This document shows, one piece after another, positions 10,893 through 21,361 of a stretch of DNA of 33,385 nt. The DNA is from Ophiothrix spiculata (lineage: Eukaryota > Echinodermata > Ophiuroidea > Amphilepidida > Ophiotrichidae). The notes beneath the pieces are model-generated. The model searched no databases. It had not been told where the DNA came from and worked only from the letters and a program-made list of their open reading frames with translations. The stretch's first letter is position 1, and every line of letters begins with the position of its first letter. The translations under genes were made by a program, and so were the position numbers. The DNA lies in NCBI GenBank assembly GCA_000969725.1, contig JXSR01S067169.1; one strand, given 5' to 3'.

Positions 10893-13800
10893 AACAAATA
10901 GAAACAGGTTTAATGATAAATAAGTAGCCAATGCAGTCATTTTTATATAGGCCTATTTATTTTAATAATTGGAGAATTTACAATGTGGGGAAACATAAAA
11001 TTTGACAGTTTGTAACACAGAAAATGGGGTAGTTAGTGTATCAAACTACGATCATGAGATAACAATTTGCTTGACAAGGAAATGATTAGTTTTTTTCGCA
11101 TTTCTTAGTATTAAACATATTATTTTTCCTATTATCCAAATTATATAATTTAAGTGTCCCTGTAAAACCACCAGGATATTAAATAGATAACTTTTTATAG
11201 ATCCAGTTTGCATAAAAAGAGCAATACATCAATTAAAATGCTAATGACCACAAAAGTCCACTTTAACTTCATCCATAGATTATTAACCACAACAATTGAC
11301 TTGTAATATGACAACATTTAAATCCACTACAAGAATGGTGATTGAAAGGGATAAGATTGGATTTGAAGATCCATGGGTTATTAAAATATAAAAGCAAAAT
11401 TGACCAGGCTGAAATTCACCCATCAACATGATCAATATCATACATGTGAAAATGCAATTTCTCAGACTTGCTAGAATTTAATAAACTTCTCATTGGTCAT
11501 GTTGGTATAGTATGGAACTTTGGTCTTCCAGTAAGATGAGCAAATATTAGAAATAATTGGAATCATGCTAAATGGTCACCCCAAGCACTTAGTTCCTGAT
11601 TACATAGTTTGCCAAATTGCGAAAAAAGCAAATACTCCATTCCCACATTTGGGGTTGAAGATCGAAGAGCGTGCCCTGATTGGGTCCGCTTGAGAGTCGT
11701 TCAGCCTGGGTATGTAAGCTCAAGTTCGACAGCTGGGCAAATTCAAATTTTCTACGTTTATCATGTTGATTGAAAGCCCGGTATTGAAAGATGCATGGGA
11801 GTTCACCAATTGCATGGAAAAGGATTTGGTTTCAAAATCTAGATCCTAGTATTGTCAACAAAGTTTGTTAGCAAAGTTTTATACAATTTTACAACAAAAA
11901 AAGTTTTCGACAAAACTGTTTTGAAAAGTTTCTTCTGTTTTCGATGTACACACCAACAGACTTTTAAAGGCAATTTTCAGTTTACAGTTAAAGAGCGTCA
12001 GCAAAGTGTTGAGTGCGTTTATGACGCCTATGCTCACATTAGACAAAACAAATTATGTAATTTAACTGCGCTTTATTCTAAACTTACCTCGAAAAGTATA
12101 TTCCAATCGATATAAATCCCTGTTGTTTTATAAATTATTCCAACTGAGTCAAAATTGACAGTAAAATAAATCCAGCCGAAAATCCACACAAAGTTTTACA
12201 TCAATATATCATGATATATTACAATATTCCAAGCGTTAAATAACCGAGGCAGTCAAATATTACTTTCCCTTGCTTCTCGGTTACATCAAGAACAATATTT
12301 CGGTCAAAATGTGTAAAATATCCACGGAGAAAAGCTTAGTCTTGGGCTTTTGTGTTGTAACTGGCTACAGCATGTAATAGTTTGACGCACTGATGACAAA
12401 TATAGAATGTGCAGAATTAGTAAAAATCCATATAATCCTGTCTTTCAAACAGTCAAGAAATGTAATAAAAATCCTGAAAAACTGAGATCTGAAAATCCCA
12501 AATTTGAAACGATTTATTTACACAATCCACATGTAAAATCGCATGCGATATATTTGTGTTTACATCCAGTAATGTGCAGCCCGACCCACACGACTATGCA
12601 GATTGCAGTCTCTAGACCGACTGGCTGTGCTGTTTCACTGATAGCAGTGATCGGTTGAGCGTTTCTAGATTATAATTTATTTTCTCAAATCCTTGTATGA
12701 AATTGTTAATATTCTTATCAACCACGTTGATAATCAATTATAGTATTATGTTTTATATTTGGCTTTTCTTTAAATCGCCTATATGTAGATATTGCACATC
12801 AAAGATTAACCTGAAGTTCCACTTTATTAAAATATCTTCTAAATAAACACAGGTAAAACTAGAATGTCTCATTCAAAATAGGGGTGTTTTGTTCAGCAAG
12901 ATACAGATTTACATTTCACAAAAATAAATGTATTATTTTCGTAATTTATATACGTTTTTTTATATCACAATGAGGTTGAACAATACCACATAATATAATT
13001 AGATATTCCAAACCATTTTAAAACTGTGCTGCAGGAAGGACAAGAATCTGTATATTGCCGGGGTATATTGTACCCTTCAATATTGATCGAAGAGTCTAAA
13101 ACTTTTCTGAGACTTTTTACCCAAAGTCGATAGGTGGCGTTATGTATACCAGTCTGCATACTTTTTTGGAGTGAACTTTCCAGTGGCTCGTCTCTCTTTA
13201 AAGTACATTGTAGAATAAAAATATTAAAACAAAATACAATTTTTGAGTGATTTTCTTCGAGTGGATCCAGCTCCTCTTTTTTTTTCACTCTTGAAGTTTA
13301 ATAGTAGGATACTCTTCTTAATCAACAACGCTTTACTCTGGAGTATGAATTAAACATAGTTATATAACAACGTAAAAAGACAGCAAATAAGCATTTTTAG
13401 CTGTGCCATTTCATAAAAGGAACCAGGGACTTCGGAACCGTGTGGGCCATGTGGGCTTTGGTCGCACCACTTTTCAGCTAGAAAAAATAAAGAATAATTA
13501 ATTTTAATTAATTGAATGTGTTTTATTATGGTCCAAGCATCATTAACCATAAAGTAGTACTGTATATATTCGTTTTTAGTAACTACTTCTTCTGCAGCTT
13601 AGTTGTTTACTTATTTTTGATAACTAATGGGTTACAGGCCGCACCAGTTTTACCAGTGGTCGCACCACTTTTATTTTCCTTCCGACGCCCCTGAAAGGAA
13701 CGAATGACTCATCTTTCTGATGTGCATGTCGCAAAATTGGCAAAATTACAATCTGTTTTAAACATTTCAAATCATCAATAATTTACAAATTACACTCATG

Positions 13801-14100
13801 TGTATCATGTTTGGTTTCACCATGTAGCTCCTGTTTCATTTTTTCGCGTTTATACTCCTGACCTCACATTGTGTGGGGTTTTTTTAATTTCATTTTTATA
13901 TGGCAAGCTCCCGTCTCAATTTTGACTAAATTATGTCTTGGTATATATGCTTGACACGTGTTGACAACTTTTGCAACATAGAAATAACAGAAAATAGAAC
14001 CAATTGGCACATAAATCTTAAGAAAGTTAAACAAAGACACTATGTTCTGTTCTTCCAGACTCCAGACTTCAATAACCATTTGAAAAGACACGTCTTACAA
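10893..14100. other. Longest stretch without recognisable gene or element
   Basis: Mostly unique AT-rich sequence. Visible details are an 18-bp perfect palindrome, AATATATCATGATATATT, at 12203-12220 and a repeated GGTCGCACCACTTTT motif at about 13461-13475 and 13659-13673. The 107-codon minus-strand ORF at 12965-13288 has no domain I recognise, and its codon usage looks no different from its surroundings. None of the ORFs at 11852-12115, 12407-12658 or 13350-13694 shows a protein family signature. Confidence 0.5.
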
Positions 14101-14147
14101 AACTGAAGTGTCTAAATATGTCTTGTGAGTATCTTGACCATGGGTGG

Positions 14148-14478
14148 GGGTGTGTGCGGTGTTGGCGTCGCCCCCCCCCCCCAAAAAAAAAAATGTACAA
14201 AAAAGGTCCACACTAAGTCGACAAATGTCCACCAAAAGAACACCCAAAGCACCAAAATACGTAAATGTAGGTCGTTTAATAAAATTCGGTACTACACAAA
14301 ATGCTTGCGAAAGTGCTAAAAACCTTTTTCTTTCTTTTTTTTTTTTTTTTGCTTGTCAAGTTGTCAAAACCACTAAAATTAGTTTAGGGTCAACAAAAAC
14401 GAAAAATGTTCCTCCAAAAGGCCCACTTCTTTAAAATCCGCACCCCCCTTGAAAAAATCCTGGCTATACGGGCCTGAT
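14148..14478 (-). mobile_element. Homopolymer-rich transposon debris
   Basis: A C12-A11 tract (14171-14193) is followed by many ACCAAAA-like words and a T tract (about 14335-14350). The right margin, read on the minus strand, starts CAGGCCCGTATAGCCAGGAT and continues into AAGGGGGGTGCGG. I recall CAGGCCCGTA-CCAGGATTTT-G-rich starts from dispersed repeats in marine invertebrates, but cannot assign the family. Two overlapping plus-strand ORFs here (14125-14434) are low complexity and not genes. Confidence 0.35.
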
Positions 14479-15295
14479 CTTGACACGACATGACATGTCT
14501 TGTACAGATGTCTCAAGACCGGCTATATACGCTTAAAGTATCGTAAACCAAGACACAAAAGTTATTGTCTTGTGTTTGGCTCATCTCACCTCAAGAAAAT
14601 CTTGAAAGCCCGTGATCAACGAGTTTCAGTTACTAAAATGTCAGTTTATAAGTTCTTTTTAAAAGTAAAATAACGACAGTTGTCGCTTCAATGTTTACGT
14701 TGAGGTCGATGCCCGAGGACCGAATCGGCACTTCATTGAGTTGGCTTTGAATCCTTATTTCCATTTTTTTAAAACAAAACGCTTCATTTATCATAGTAGC
14801 CACTTTAATGATGTCCCTGTCACTAGAATTAGAAACATGTAATTTTGTAATTGCAAAGAACCCGCCATTTTATTTTTCTAATGAATGTACGTGTATGCCT
14901 ATACCAAACGACAGGCACTATTAAACTACTAAATCTTGTCACTATAATGTATATACTTAAATCGCGACTCAATTATGGATAACCATCTCAACTTCCCAAA
15001 TCAACTTTTGGTGTAAATTTAATTGATCTTAATAATTAACAATTAATGTCGGTCCCTGATAAAAGTCGTTTAATTCAAGAGTAAAAAGCGGCCGAACGGT
15101 CAAGTTCGTGACAGTACATATTTCCTTGGAGAATGTGACTTAAATATTTTGGTTAATTCCTTTTTTCAAATATACATAATTATTGAGAAAGCTTAGGTCG
15201 GTCATCAAGATTGAAAACAAATTACTACCTTCGTGTACAAAATGGCTGATTTCGATCCCTAATTTGTCTGTTCGTATTATCCTGGTGGATCGATA
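14479..15295. other. No recognisable feature
   Basis: AT-rich sequence without an ORF of note, RNA gene or clear repeat. AAGACA/TGTCTT words around 14552-14575 form a weak hairpin only. Confidence 0.5.
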
Positions 15296-15303
15296 TCTAT
15301 AGT

Positions 15304-15450
15304 GTTATTCCTCTGCCAAAGAATTGAAAGAAGGGAGACCTTGGCCTAGCTGATGACGTCGAACTACAGAGGAATATCCAAAGAGACGATTAGTAAACGG
15401 ACAGTACAAGCTTTCGGAAAGTATACTTTCCTTCTTCGGGTTCACAGGGA
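15304..15450. mobile_element. Palindromic module resembling a Penelope-like element end
   Basis: An inverted pair, TATTCCTCTG (about 15305-15314) and CAGAGGAATA (about 15367-15376), brackets the string GGCCTAGCTGATGACGTCG. It is followed by AAGCTTTCGGAAAGTATAC, which includes the perfect 16-bp palindrome GGAAAGTATACTTTCC (15416-15431), and then TTCTTCGGGT. From memory, modules of the type GAAGAAGG-palindrome-CCGAAAGCTTG occur near Penelope-like and related retroelement ends. A CTGATGA core would be expected of a hammerhead ribozyme, but I cannot build its helices here. Confidence 0.3.
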
Positions 15451-15462
15451 CATATTAAAACA

Positions 15463-15794
15463 CTGTTTAAAATGTTGTTGTTTAAAAAAACGTTGTTTAA
15501 AGTGTTGTTGTTTAAAGTTTTAAACAACATTGTTCAGTTTGTTATTAAATTTGTTATTAAAGCGTGTTGTTTTAATCAATGTTGTTTAAATTTTTAAAAA
15601 TGTTGTTTAGAGTAAAGTTTTTTAAACAACCACTGTATCAATAGATCATTGCTCAACCTTGTTTAAATTTTTTTTACACAGTATTGTTTAATAATTCAAC
15701 AACTGCTGTTTAAATTTTTAAACAAGTTGTTTATTTTCTGAACAAGTTGTTTAATTTTTAAACTTGACAAGGTTGAACGGTGATCTATTGATAC
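15463..15794. repeat. TTGTTTAAA-rich region with foldback element
   Basis: More than a dozen copies of TTGTTTAA or its complement are scattered through the segment, some making local hairpins such as TTGTTTAAA-GT-TTTAAACAA (about 15508-15530). Within it, 27-bp arms at 15635-15661 and 15768-15794 (starting GTATCAATAGATC) are inverted repeats with two mismatches and define a 160-bp foldback element. No coding potential is seen. It may be a MITE whose interior grew by short-motif amplification. Confidence 0.55.
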
Positions 15795-16590
15795 AACGTT
15801 GCTCAATTTTTTTCTAACGGTATATAAACAAAATAATTGTGACCTTTGGCCTATAATGTTAGCAGCAACAGGTTTTTTTCTCTAATAGCGGTTGACCGTA
15901 AATATTATTGTTATATTAAAAAGTTGCTGTTTCACGGACTACTTTATGTTGCCGTTGTTGTTGCTAGAATTGAAAGTCCTGGCTTATCATTTGTAATTCC
16001 TCCATAAGTATTTGTACTTCAACCTGACAATATCTGAACAATATTGGATTATCCGAACTGCGCAAATGTTCGAGATTACAAAAAAGTCCTCTTTTTTTGA
16101 AGAAGACTGTATGTTGACGCCAGTTTGAAGATGTCTTGTTGTTGAAAAAAGGACCATCCCCTAATTTTTTTTGGACGAGTATAAAATGAAGATGCACGTT
16201 ATAGGTCAGACGATATCCGTTAAAGAATTGAGGTACGATACGGCTTACATGTACACAGAGCGCTTAATATGGAGGAGGGTTTAGGCCTATATAACGACTT
16301 GTCGGGTGGCGGAGAGTTACGTAGGCCAACGAAATCTCCCCCGGGCGAACTCTGAACAACGTCACAACTATATAGTTTTATGTCATCACATCACAAAATT
16401 AAAAAAAAAAATGTTCAGATTTCGTTGACCATCACTGCAACCCTCCGTGACCCGCGTCGTCAACCTTCGTTCCTTTCCGTCAGCCAAGGTCCCTACCAGC
16501 CGTCAATTGTCGTCCAGGTGTCGCTGAAGGTCGTTACCATCCGTTAGGAAATCTTGATATGATTTTCAAGTCCGCTTCTGTCGATGATCC
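15795..16590. other. No recognisable gene; GC-richer block at 16430-16570
   Basis: The minus-strand 77-codon ORF at 15964-16197 shows no family signature. Positions 16430-16570 are less AT-rich and repeat CGTC, CCTTCGTT and ACCATC words irregularly, possibly an old tandem repeat. No exon is supported. Confidence 0.45.
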
Positions 16591-16678
16591 CCCAGATAGC
16601 AAAGTTAGTTGGCCAACGTTGGACCAACGTTGACCAACATTGGCCCAACGCCGGGGAAAACTAATTTTGCTTTCTGGG
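16591..16678. mobile_element. 88-bp MITE enclosing an AACGTTGG tandem array
   Basis: The arms CCCAGATAGCAAAGTTAGTT (16591-16610) and its imperfect inverse at 16659-16678 match at 18 of 20 positions. Between them are four 10-11 bp tandem units of the form GGMCCAACGTT (16611-16652), ending in a small GC patch. The units are themselves partly palindromic (CCAACGTTGG). There is no coding capacity and no clear target duplication. A loose match to the terminal motif, CCAGATAGCAAA, occurs alone at about 19094-19105. Confidence 0.65.
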
Positions 16679-17564
16679 ACAAGTCGTCACAGTGAAAACC
16701 CACCCTTATTGTTCCCAGCTCTTATGTATATGGTTTATATTACTATAGAGTTATGAACCATGTTCCTAATTTCAATATGGTGGGAAAATTCTATAGGACT
16801 GTTTGAAATAACCCAACATTTGGGACGTTTGAACACCTTGGATATTCGGTTCCATCATGTCCAACGGGCAGACAAACTATCCGGTTCCCTTTGTGCGACG
16901 TTGAAAAATTCCTGACTAAAGATTGTTTCGGGGGAAATGGGAAAACAATAGGGAATTCGGGAAAGAGAAGAAAAACGAGTGACTTGCAGAAAAGGTGCAG
17001 ATTTTTAAAATCCTAATAACTTAACATATACATAGTCTTTGGAAATATTTTAACATAGTTAAAATGACCAGAGACCGCAATTATACTTCTTTGCGATGGA
17101 TAGTCACTCACATAAGTGGATGGATTTGTAGGGGTGGATCTCCTTCTATCTGTTGTACCTCAATAGTCAGGCCCGCCATGGATTACCGCCGCGCTTTTTA
17201 CACCCCCCCCTCACCCTCACACACATATCCCAAACCGATTCAAGTCCATCGTTTTGTCACAAATCTTTTGAGGTGACAGGTGTTGTAATTACACAGTCTT
17301 ACATATGGTTGATAAATGATACACGTGGAAACTGTTTAAACGTTTAGAGAGGACAGTTTAAATGGAGCTTGGCTTCCGATCGAAATGATCCGCAACGATA
17401 ATGGTAAATGACCATGACAACCAAACACCTTGATATTCTATCCTGCACCAATATTTATTCTTGGTGATATTATTGTAGTATTTTTTTTTCAGAATACGAA
17501 TATTAGATATGCGATTTGATGTTTGTACACCCGAAAGCATTCATTTCACGACCAAACTTAGCAC
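16679..17564. other. No recognisable gene
   Basis: Overlapping plus-strand ORFs at 17064-17347 include a run encoded by a C-rich tract (17204-17212) and have no recognisable domain. The minus ORF at 17358-17540 is likewise unsupported. Confidence 0.5.
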
Positions 17565-17838
17565 CAAAAATAGCGCAGCCGTTAGTTCCCTCGCTTTGCA
17601 CTAATCATGGTCCCGGGTTCGATTCCTGGCCCGACGCTTTAGGTGCATTTGATCAGTCCATGCATGCTCGCTTCCGCAGGTTTTTTCTCCGGTTCTCCGG
17701 TCTTCCTCCTGCATTAAACTGAATTTAAAACTTGAACATCTTGGGGCCCAGTAAAAGTTAAGCTTACTTGATACCACGGCGCGTAGCACGCGAAAGGCTA
17801 AACAAGATTATTAAAGAGCCCATTATTATTATTATTAT
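17565..17838 (+). mobile_element. tRNA-derived SINE with (ATT)n tail
   Basis: A Pol III type-2 promoter is visible: A-box-like TAGCGCAGCCGTTAGTTCC (17571-17589) and B-box-like GGGTTCGATTCCTGG (17615-17629), about 34 bases apart. The body continues with TTCTCCGGTTCTCCGGTCTTC (17685-17705) and ends in an ATT microsatellite (about 17821-17838). Acceptor-stem pairing is not visible, so this is a retroposed tRNA relative rather than a working tRNA. Two opposed ORFs (17516-17722 and 17601-17789) fall inside and are incidental. Confidence 0.6.
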
Positions 17839-17847
17839 CCCATATAT

Positions 17848-18037
17848 GGTGCGTTTACACTGTGACGACTTGTTTCAACGGAGGGTAACGTATTTGCAAC
17901 TAAAAAGTTGTAACTGAAAACGACTGATAGTATATAAGTGTGCATGGCTAGATGACGGGCGTAAAATTCAAAACTGCAATACGCAGGTCTATACGTTGCT
18001 TGTCGTTACCCCCAATTCGTCACAATGTAAACGCACC
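17848..18037. mobile_element. MITE, 190 bp, TIR GGTGCGTTTACAYTGTGACGA
   Basis: GGTGCGTTTACACTGTGACG at the left and TCGTCACAATGTAAACGCACC at the right (18017-18037) are inverted repeats differing at one base. It lies nine bases after the SINE tail. The flanks are TAT and TTA, so a three-base duplication is not clean. The GTTYACA core resembles the Harbinger-like elements at 18548 and 27317. It is non-coding. Confidence 0.65.
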
Positions 18038-18547
18038 TTAAGAGTTATTTGCTACTCTGATATCAGCACGAGGTTGACATAACATGTTTTAAATATGCTT
18101 AAAGGCTTATTTGTTAGGATTGTAGCATTTATTCAAACGAAATTAAACAGTTATATTTAAACTGATATTTTACCTATACTTGAGGATGAAAAACAATTCC
18201 CCGATACAAAAATGTCCATGCTTCAATAGATGACGAGAGTGACAGCTATTAATGGAACGACTGAGGCCGAAATTAGGTCTATAGTAATTTCCGACCTTAT
18301 ATCCATATTGTGATGATAGGACACCGCAAAAACCATGTCTTTATCACAATGTAATTACGCCCACTATTCCTTCATTTTTCTCCAGCATGACCTTTCAAAA
18401 CTCGTTAGAATGTTTTGCACTGAATTATATACTTGAAGTGTGCTTTCATTAGCTCAATCACTTGATATACAATAACAATTTTGAAAAATACATTTTGGTG
18501 GTTTTTTTTTCGAATGAAAGACAGGGATTTGTTTAAAGATGCTCTTA
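18038..18547. other. No recognisable feature
   Basis: AT-rich spacer between two MITEs; no ORF of note, no RNA gene. Confidence 0.5.
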
Positions 18548-18714
18548 GGGCGTGTTCACACAGAAGAATGATGACTATAATTCTCTCTTGGTCACGAGCG
18601 AGACACTTTAAATTGCGTTCACATTGGGAATTTACTCATGAGCGGCTCTAAGTGAGAATTAGTACCTGTAGTCATTTGGTAGTCATGACCAAATTCTTAT
18701 GTGTGAACACGCCC
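18548..18714 (+). mobile_element. Harbinger-like MITE with TTA duplication
   Basis: It begins GGGCGTGTTCACACAGAAGA and ends with the inverse of GGGCGTGTTCACACATAAGA, with TTA on both sides (18545-18547 and 18715-18717). A three-base TWA duplication with G-rich TIRs is the hallmark of PIF/Harbinger. Its interior matches the element at 27317-27540 in reverse orientation, for example AGCGAGACRCTTT, ATTGCGTTCACAYTGGGA and TAGTCATGACCAAATTCTT. There is no transposase. Confidence 0.75.
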
Positions 18715-18928
18715 TTAGAGACACAAGAAGACAACGAAGATAATCTTACATGTCATCTGTTAAAGATGATCGTGAGACAATTGTTGAAAAATGTATTCGT
18801 TAATTTATACATTGTATCATCTCCGTGAATTCAGAAGAGAAAAGACGCCAAATTTCATTTGTTTTCTGTTGACCAAAGCAATAGCAAAACAATCAAACAT
18901 AGGAACAAAAAAACCTCCTTATTTACCA

Positions 18929-18970
18929 GATCAGAAGTCGTCGAATCACGATCAGAAGTCGTCGAATCAC
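18929..18970. repeat. Exact 21-bp tandem duplication
   Basis: The 21-mer beginning GATCAGAAGTCGTCG is present twice back to back (18929-18949 and 18950-18970) without mismatch. This looks like a recent slippage or duplication event. Confidence 0.85.
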
Positions 18971-19337
18971 TTGTTCTAGCAACATAATGTCATACTCAAC
19001 ATGCTCAATTACAATGAGGATGTCAAAAGCTATAAGCAGGCAATGAGACTAAAAAGCAAATGAAATATTTATTATCCACTTATTGCTGTTGTCCAGATAG
19101 CAAAAAGACAACATGTTATATTAAATGAATTTAAATTTGGCTTACTTCTTCATTAGCTTCTGGAGATAACCAGAACAAACGTCTGAAAAAGCTATTGTTA
19201 TCCATGGAAGATAACAGAAGATAACTGCCAATGTAATTTGGCGAAGACTACAATTAAAGATGCTGATAATGTATACTGAAGATGGTAAAAAGAATTAATG
19301 TTAAATTAATGTTATATCCACTGAAGATAGCGTATCC

Positions 19338-19545
19338 GTCATCTAAAGCTGTATTATGTCAGAGCGAGTGGACTAAGGCCGCATTGTGTCAGAGTTAAGT
19401 GGACAGTGAAATGGTTTAACATGTTTAAAGCACCATGATATAAACTAATGTAGTGCAAACCGCATCATGATCATAAAGTGGCCTAAAGCCGTGTTGTAAG
19501 ATAAGAGTAAAGTGGGCTAAAGCCAAGTTGTATTAGAGTAAAGAA
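19338..19545. repeat. Degenerate tandem repeat of about 30-34 bp
   Basis: Units of the form CTAAAGCCGTRTTGT-RTCAGAGT-AAGTGGA recur at about 19340-19375, 19373-19404, 19480-19522 and 19521-19545, separated by a diverged stretch (19405-19480). It is a decayed minisatellite with no coding role visible. It is unrelated in sequence to the 34-bp array that follows. Confidence 0.5.
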
Positions 19546-19624
19546 GACAATAAGTATGTAGCTAGACCTAAGAAAGTTTTTCGAGATTAGAGTTTGTTGT
19601 ATTATAGATTTATAGGAGATTTAA

Positions 19625-19677
19625 ACAAAAACAAAAACAAAACAAAGAGGAAGGAAAGAAAGAAAGAAAGAAACAAA
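19625..19677. repeat. (CAAAA)n / (GAAA)n microsatellite
   Basis: A CAAAA run passes into GGAA and then GAAA repeats. The 82-codon ORF at 19594-19842 reads through this low-complexity tract (Lys/Asn/Arg-rich) and is not a gene. Confidence 0.8.
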
Positions 19678-19757
19678 CATTTTGAAACATTCTTATTTCT
19701 AAGTCAAAAGACTATTAGAACTTTTAAACATGCATCTCTGAAACGGATTGTTAAATT

Positions 19758-19830
19758 CGTGTGGCACATACCGACCTATACATTTTTTGGTAGGTATGTG
19801 CCGCACGTCCCTCACACCCCCCCCCCCAAA
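19758..19830. repeat. Hairpin from an hAT-like MITE end, followed by a C11 tract
   Basis: CGTGTGGCACATACC (19758-19772) pairs with GGTATGTGCCGCACG (19793-19807) with one mismatch. The same GTGTGGCACATACC-TACC-AAAAA sequence forms the right subterminal part of the element at 4345-4716. A C11 tract follows at 19817-19827. It is probably a solo, rearranged end of that family. Confidence 0.5.
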
Positions 19831-19939
19831 CCCGAGTGGTGAACGGAAAACTCGAAGAGTAACGATAACTTATAACAATACCATATTCAGCAATGAAAGA
19901 TGGAACGTGCAATTAGCTTAAAACAGTTTAAAAAGGTTT

Positions 19940-20150
19940 ACTAAAAAAAGTTACTAATTAGTCATGTAACTAATGGGTATGACATTACTGATTAGTCAAG
20001 TAACTAATGGGTATTATTTTACTGATTAGTCAAATAATTAACGGGTAGGATTTTACTGATGAGTCAGGTAACTAACGGGTAGGACTTAACTGATTAGTCA
20101 AGTAACTAATGAGTGGGACTTTATTGAGCAAGTCAATTAACTAATGGGTG
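19940..20150. repeat. 34-bp minisatellite, left block
   Basis: Variant units of the consensus ACTGATTAGTCAAGTAACTA plus ATGGGTRGGACTTT begin in the AT-rich flank and become recognisable at about 19950. Units here are more diverged than in the block at 21510-21960. Each unit holds a dyad, ATTAGT-CAAGTA-ACTAAT. The array runs into the assembly gap. Confidence 0.85.
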
Positions 20151-20781
20151 NNNNNNNNNNNNNNNNNNNNNNNNNNNNNNNNNNNNNNNNNNNNNNNNNN
20201 NNNNNNNNNNNNNNNNNNNNNNNNNNNNNNNNNNNNNNNNNNNNNNNNNNNNNNNNNNNNNNNNNNNNNNNNNNNNNNNNNNNNNNNNNNNNNNNNNNNN
20301 NNNNNNNNNNNNNNNNNNNNNNNNNNNNNNNNNNNNNNNNNNNNNNNNNNNNNNNNNNNNNNNNNNNNNNNNNNNNNNNNNNNNNNNNNNNNNNNNNNNN
20401 NNNNNNNNNNNNNNNNNNNNNNNNNNNNNNNNNNNNNNNNNNNNNNNNNNNNNNNNNNNNNNNNNNNNNNNNNNNNNNNNNNNNNNNNNNNNNNNNNNNN
20501 NNNNNNNNNNNNNNNNNNNNNNNNNNNNNNNNNNNNNNNNNNNNNNNNNNNNNNNNNNNNNNNNNNNNNNNNNNNNNNNNNNNNNNNNNNNNNNNNNNNN
20601 NNNNNNNNNNNNNNNNNNNNNNNNNNNNNNNNNNNNNNNNNNNNNNNNNNNNNNNNNNNNNNNNNNNNNNNNNNNNNNNNNNNNNNNNNNNNNNNNNNNN
20701 NNNNNNNNNNNNNNNNNNNNNNNNNNNNNNNNNNNNNNNNNNNNNNNNNNNNNNNNNNNNNNNNNNNNNNNNNNNNNNNNN
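20151..20781. other. Assembly gap (631 N)
   Basis: All bases are unknown. The gap lies inside the minisatellite, so the true array length is not represented. The two open frames reported across it are artefacts of N. Confidence 1.
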
Positions 20782-21360
20782 TTAACTAGTGGGTGGGACT
20801 TTACTGTTTAGTCAAGAAACTAATGGGTGGGACTTTATTGAACAAGTCAATTAACTAATGGGTTGATTTTACTGATAGGTCAAATAACAAACATGGTTAA
20901 GTAACTAACATGTAGAACTTTACTGGGATAGTCACGTAACAAACAAGCAGGACTTACCGAGCTTGTGAAATAACAAATTAGTCAAGTTGGACTTAACAGA
21001 ATCAAGTAACCAAGAGTAAGTTTTTATATATTATAGAAGCTGCAACTTACAAATAGGCGCAGGACTTCACCCCAGGAGTTCAAGTTATCCACTTTATCAA
21101 ATTACCAAATTAGTAACACTTACTGAAGTAGCCAGTCATAAATAGATGCGACTTTTAATAATCGCCCATCAGGGAATTGTCTAAGTTAGTAAATTGCCAA
21201 ATTAGCCAATCTACTGAATTAGTCAGTAACTCAAGTATCTAATACGTATCTTTACTTAATTAGTCAAATAACAAATAGCTGGGTCTTTATCTCAAGGACA
21301 TGACTTAGTCAAATACCTAGCATGCATCACCTACTTACTTAGTGTAGTCATGTAAAAAGT
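20782..21360. repeat. 34-bp minisatellite, degenerate middle block
   Basis: Two or three good units follow the gap (to about 20870). After that the sequence decays to scattered words such as AGTCAAGTAAC, AGTCAAATAAC and GGACTT with irregular spacing. This gradient from homogeneous to degenerate is typical of an ageing satellite edge. Confidence 0.6.
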
Positions 21361-21361
21361 A

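Noticed and set aside
12965..13288. 107-codon minus-strand ORF
   Set aside because: No recognisable family, no splice-consistent neighbours, composition like the surrounding non-coding DNA.
15325..15380. Hammerhead ribozyme
   Set aside because: CTGATGA and GAA are present, but stem II and the cleavage-site strand cannot be paired convincingly by eye.
20144..20789. Two 213-codon ORFs
   Set aside because: They consist of unknown bases in the assembly gap.
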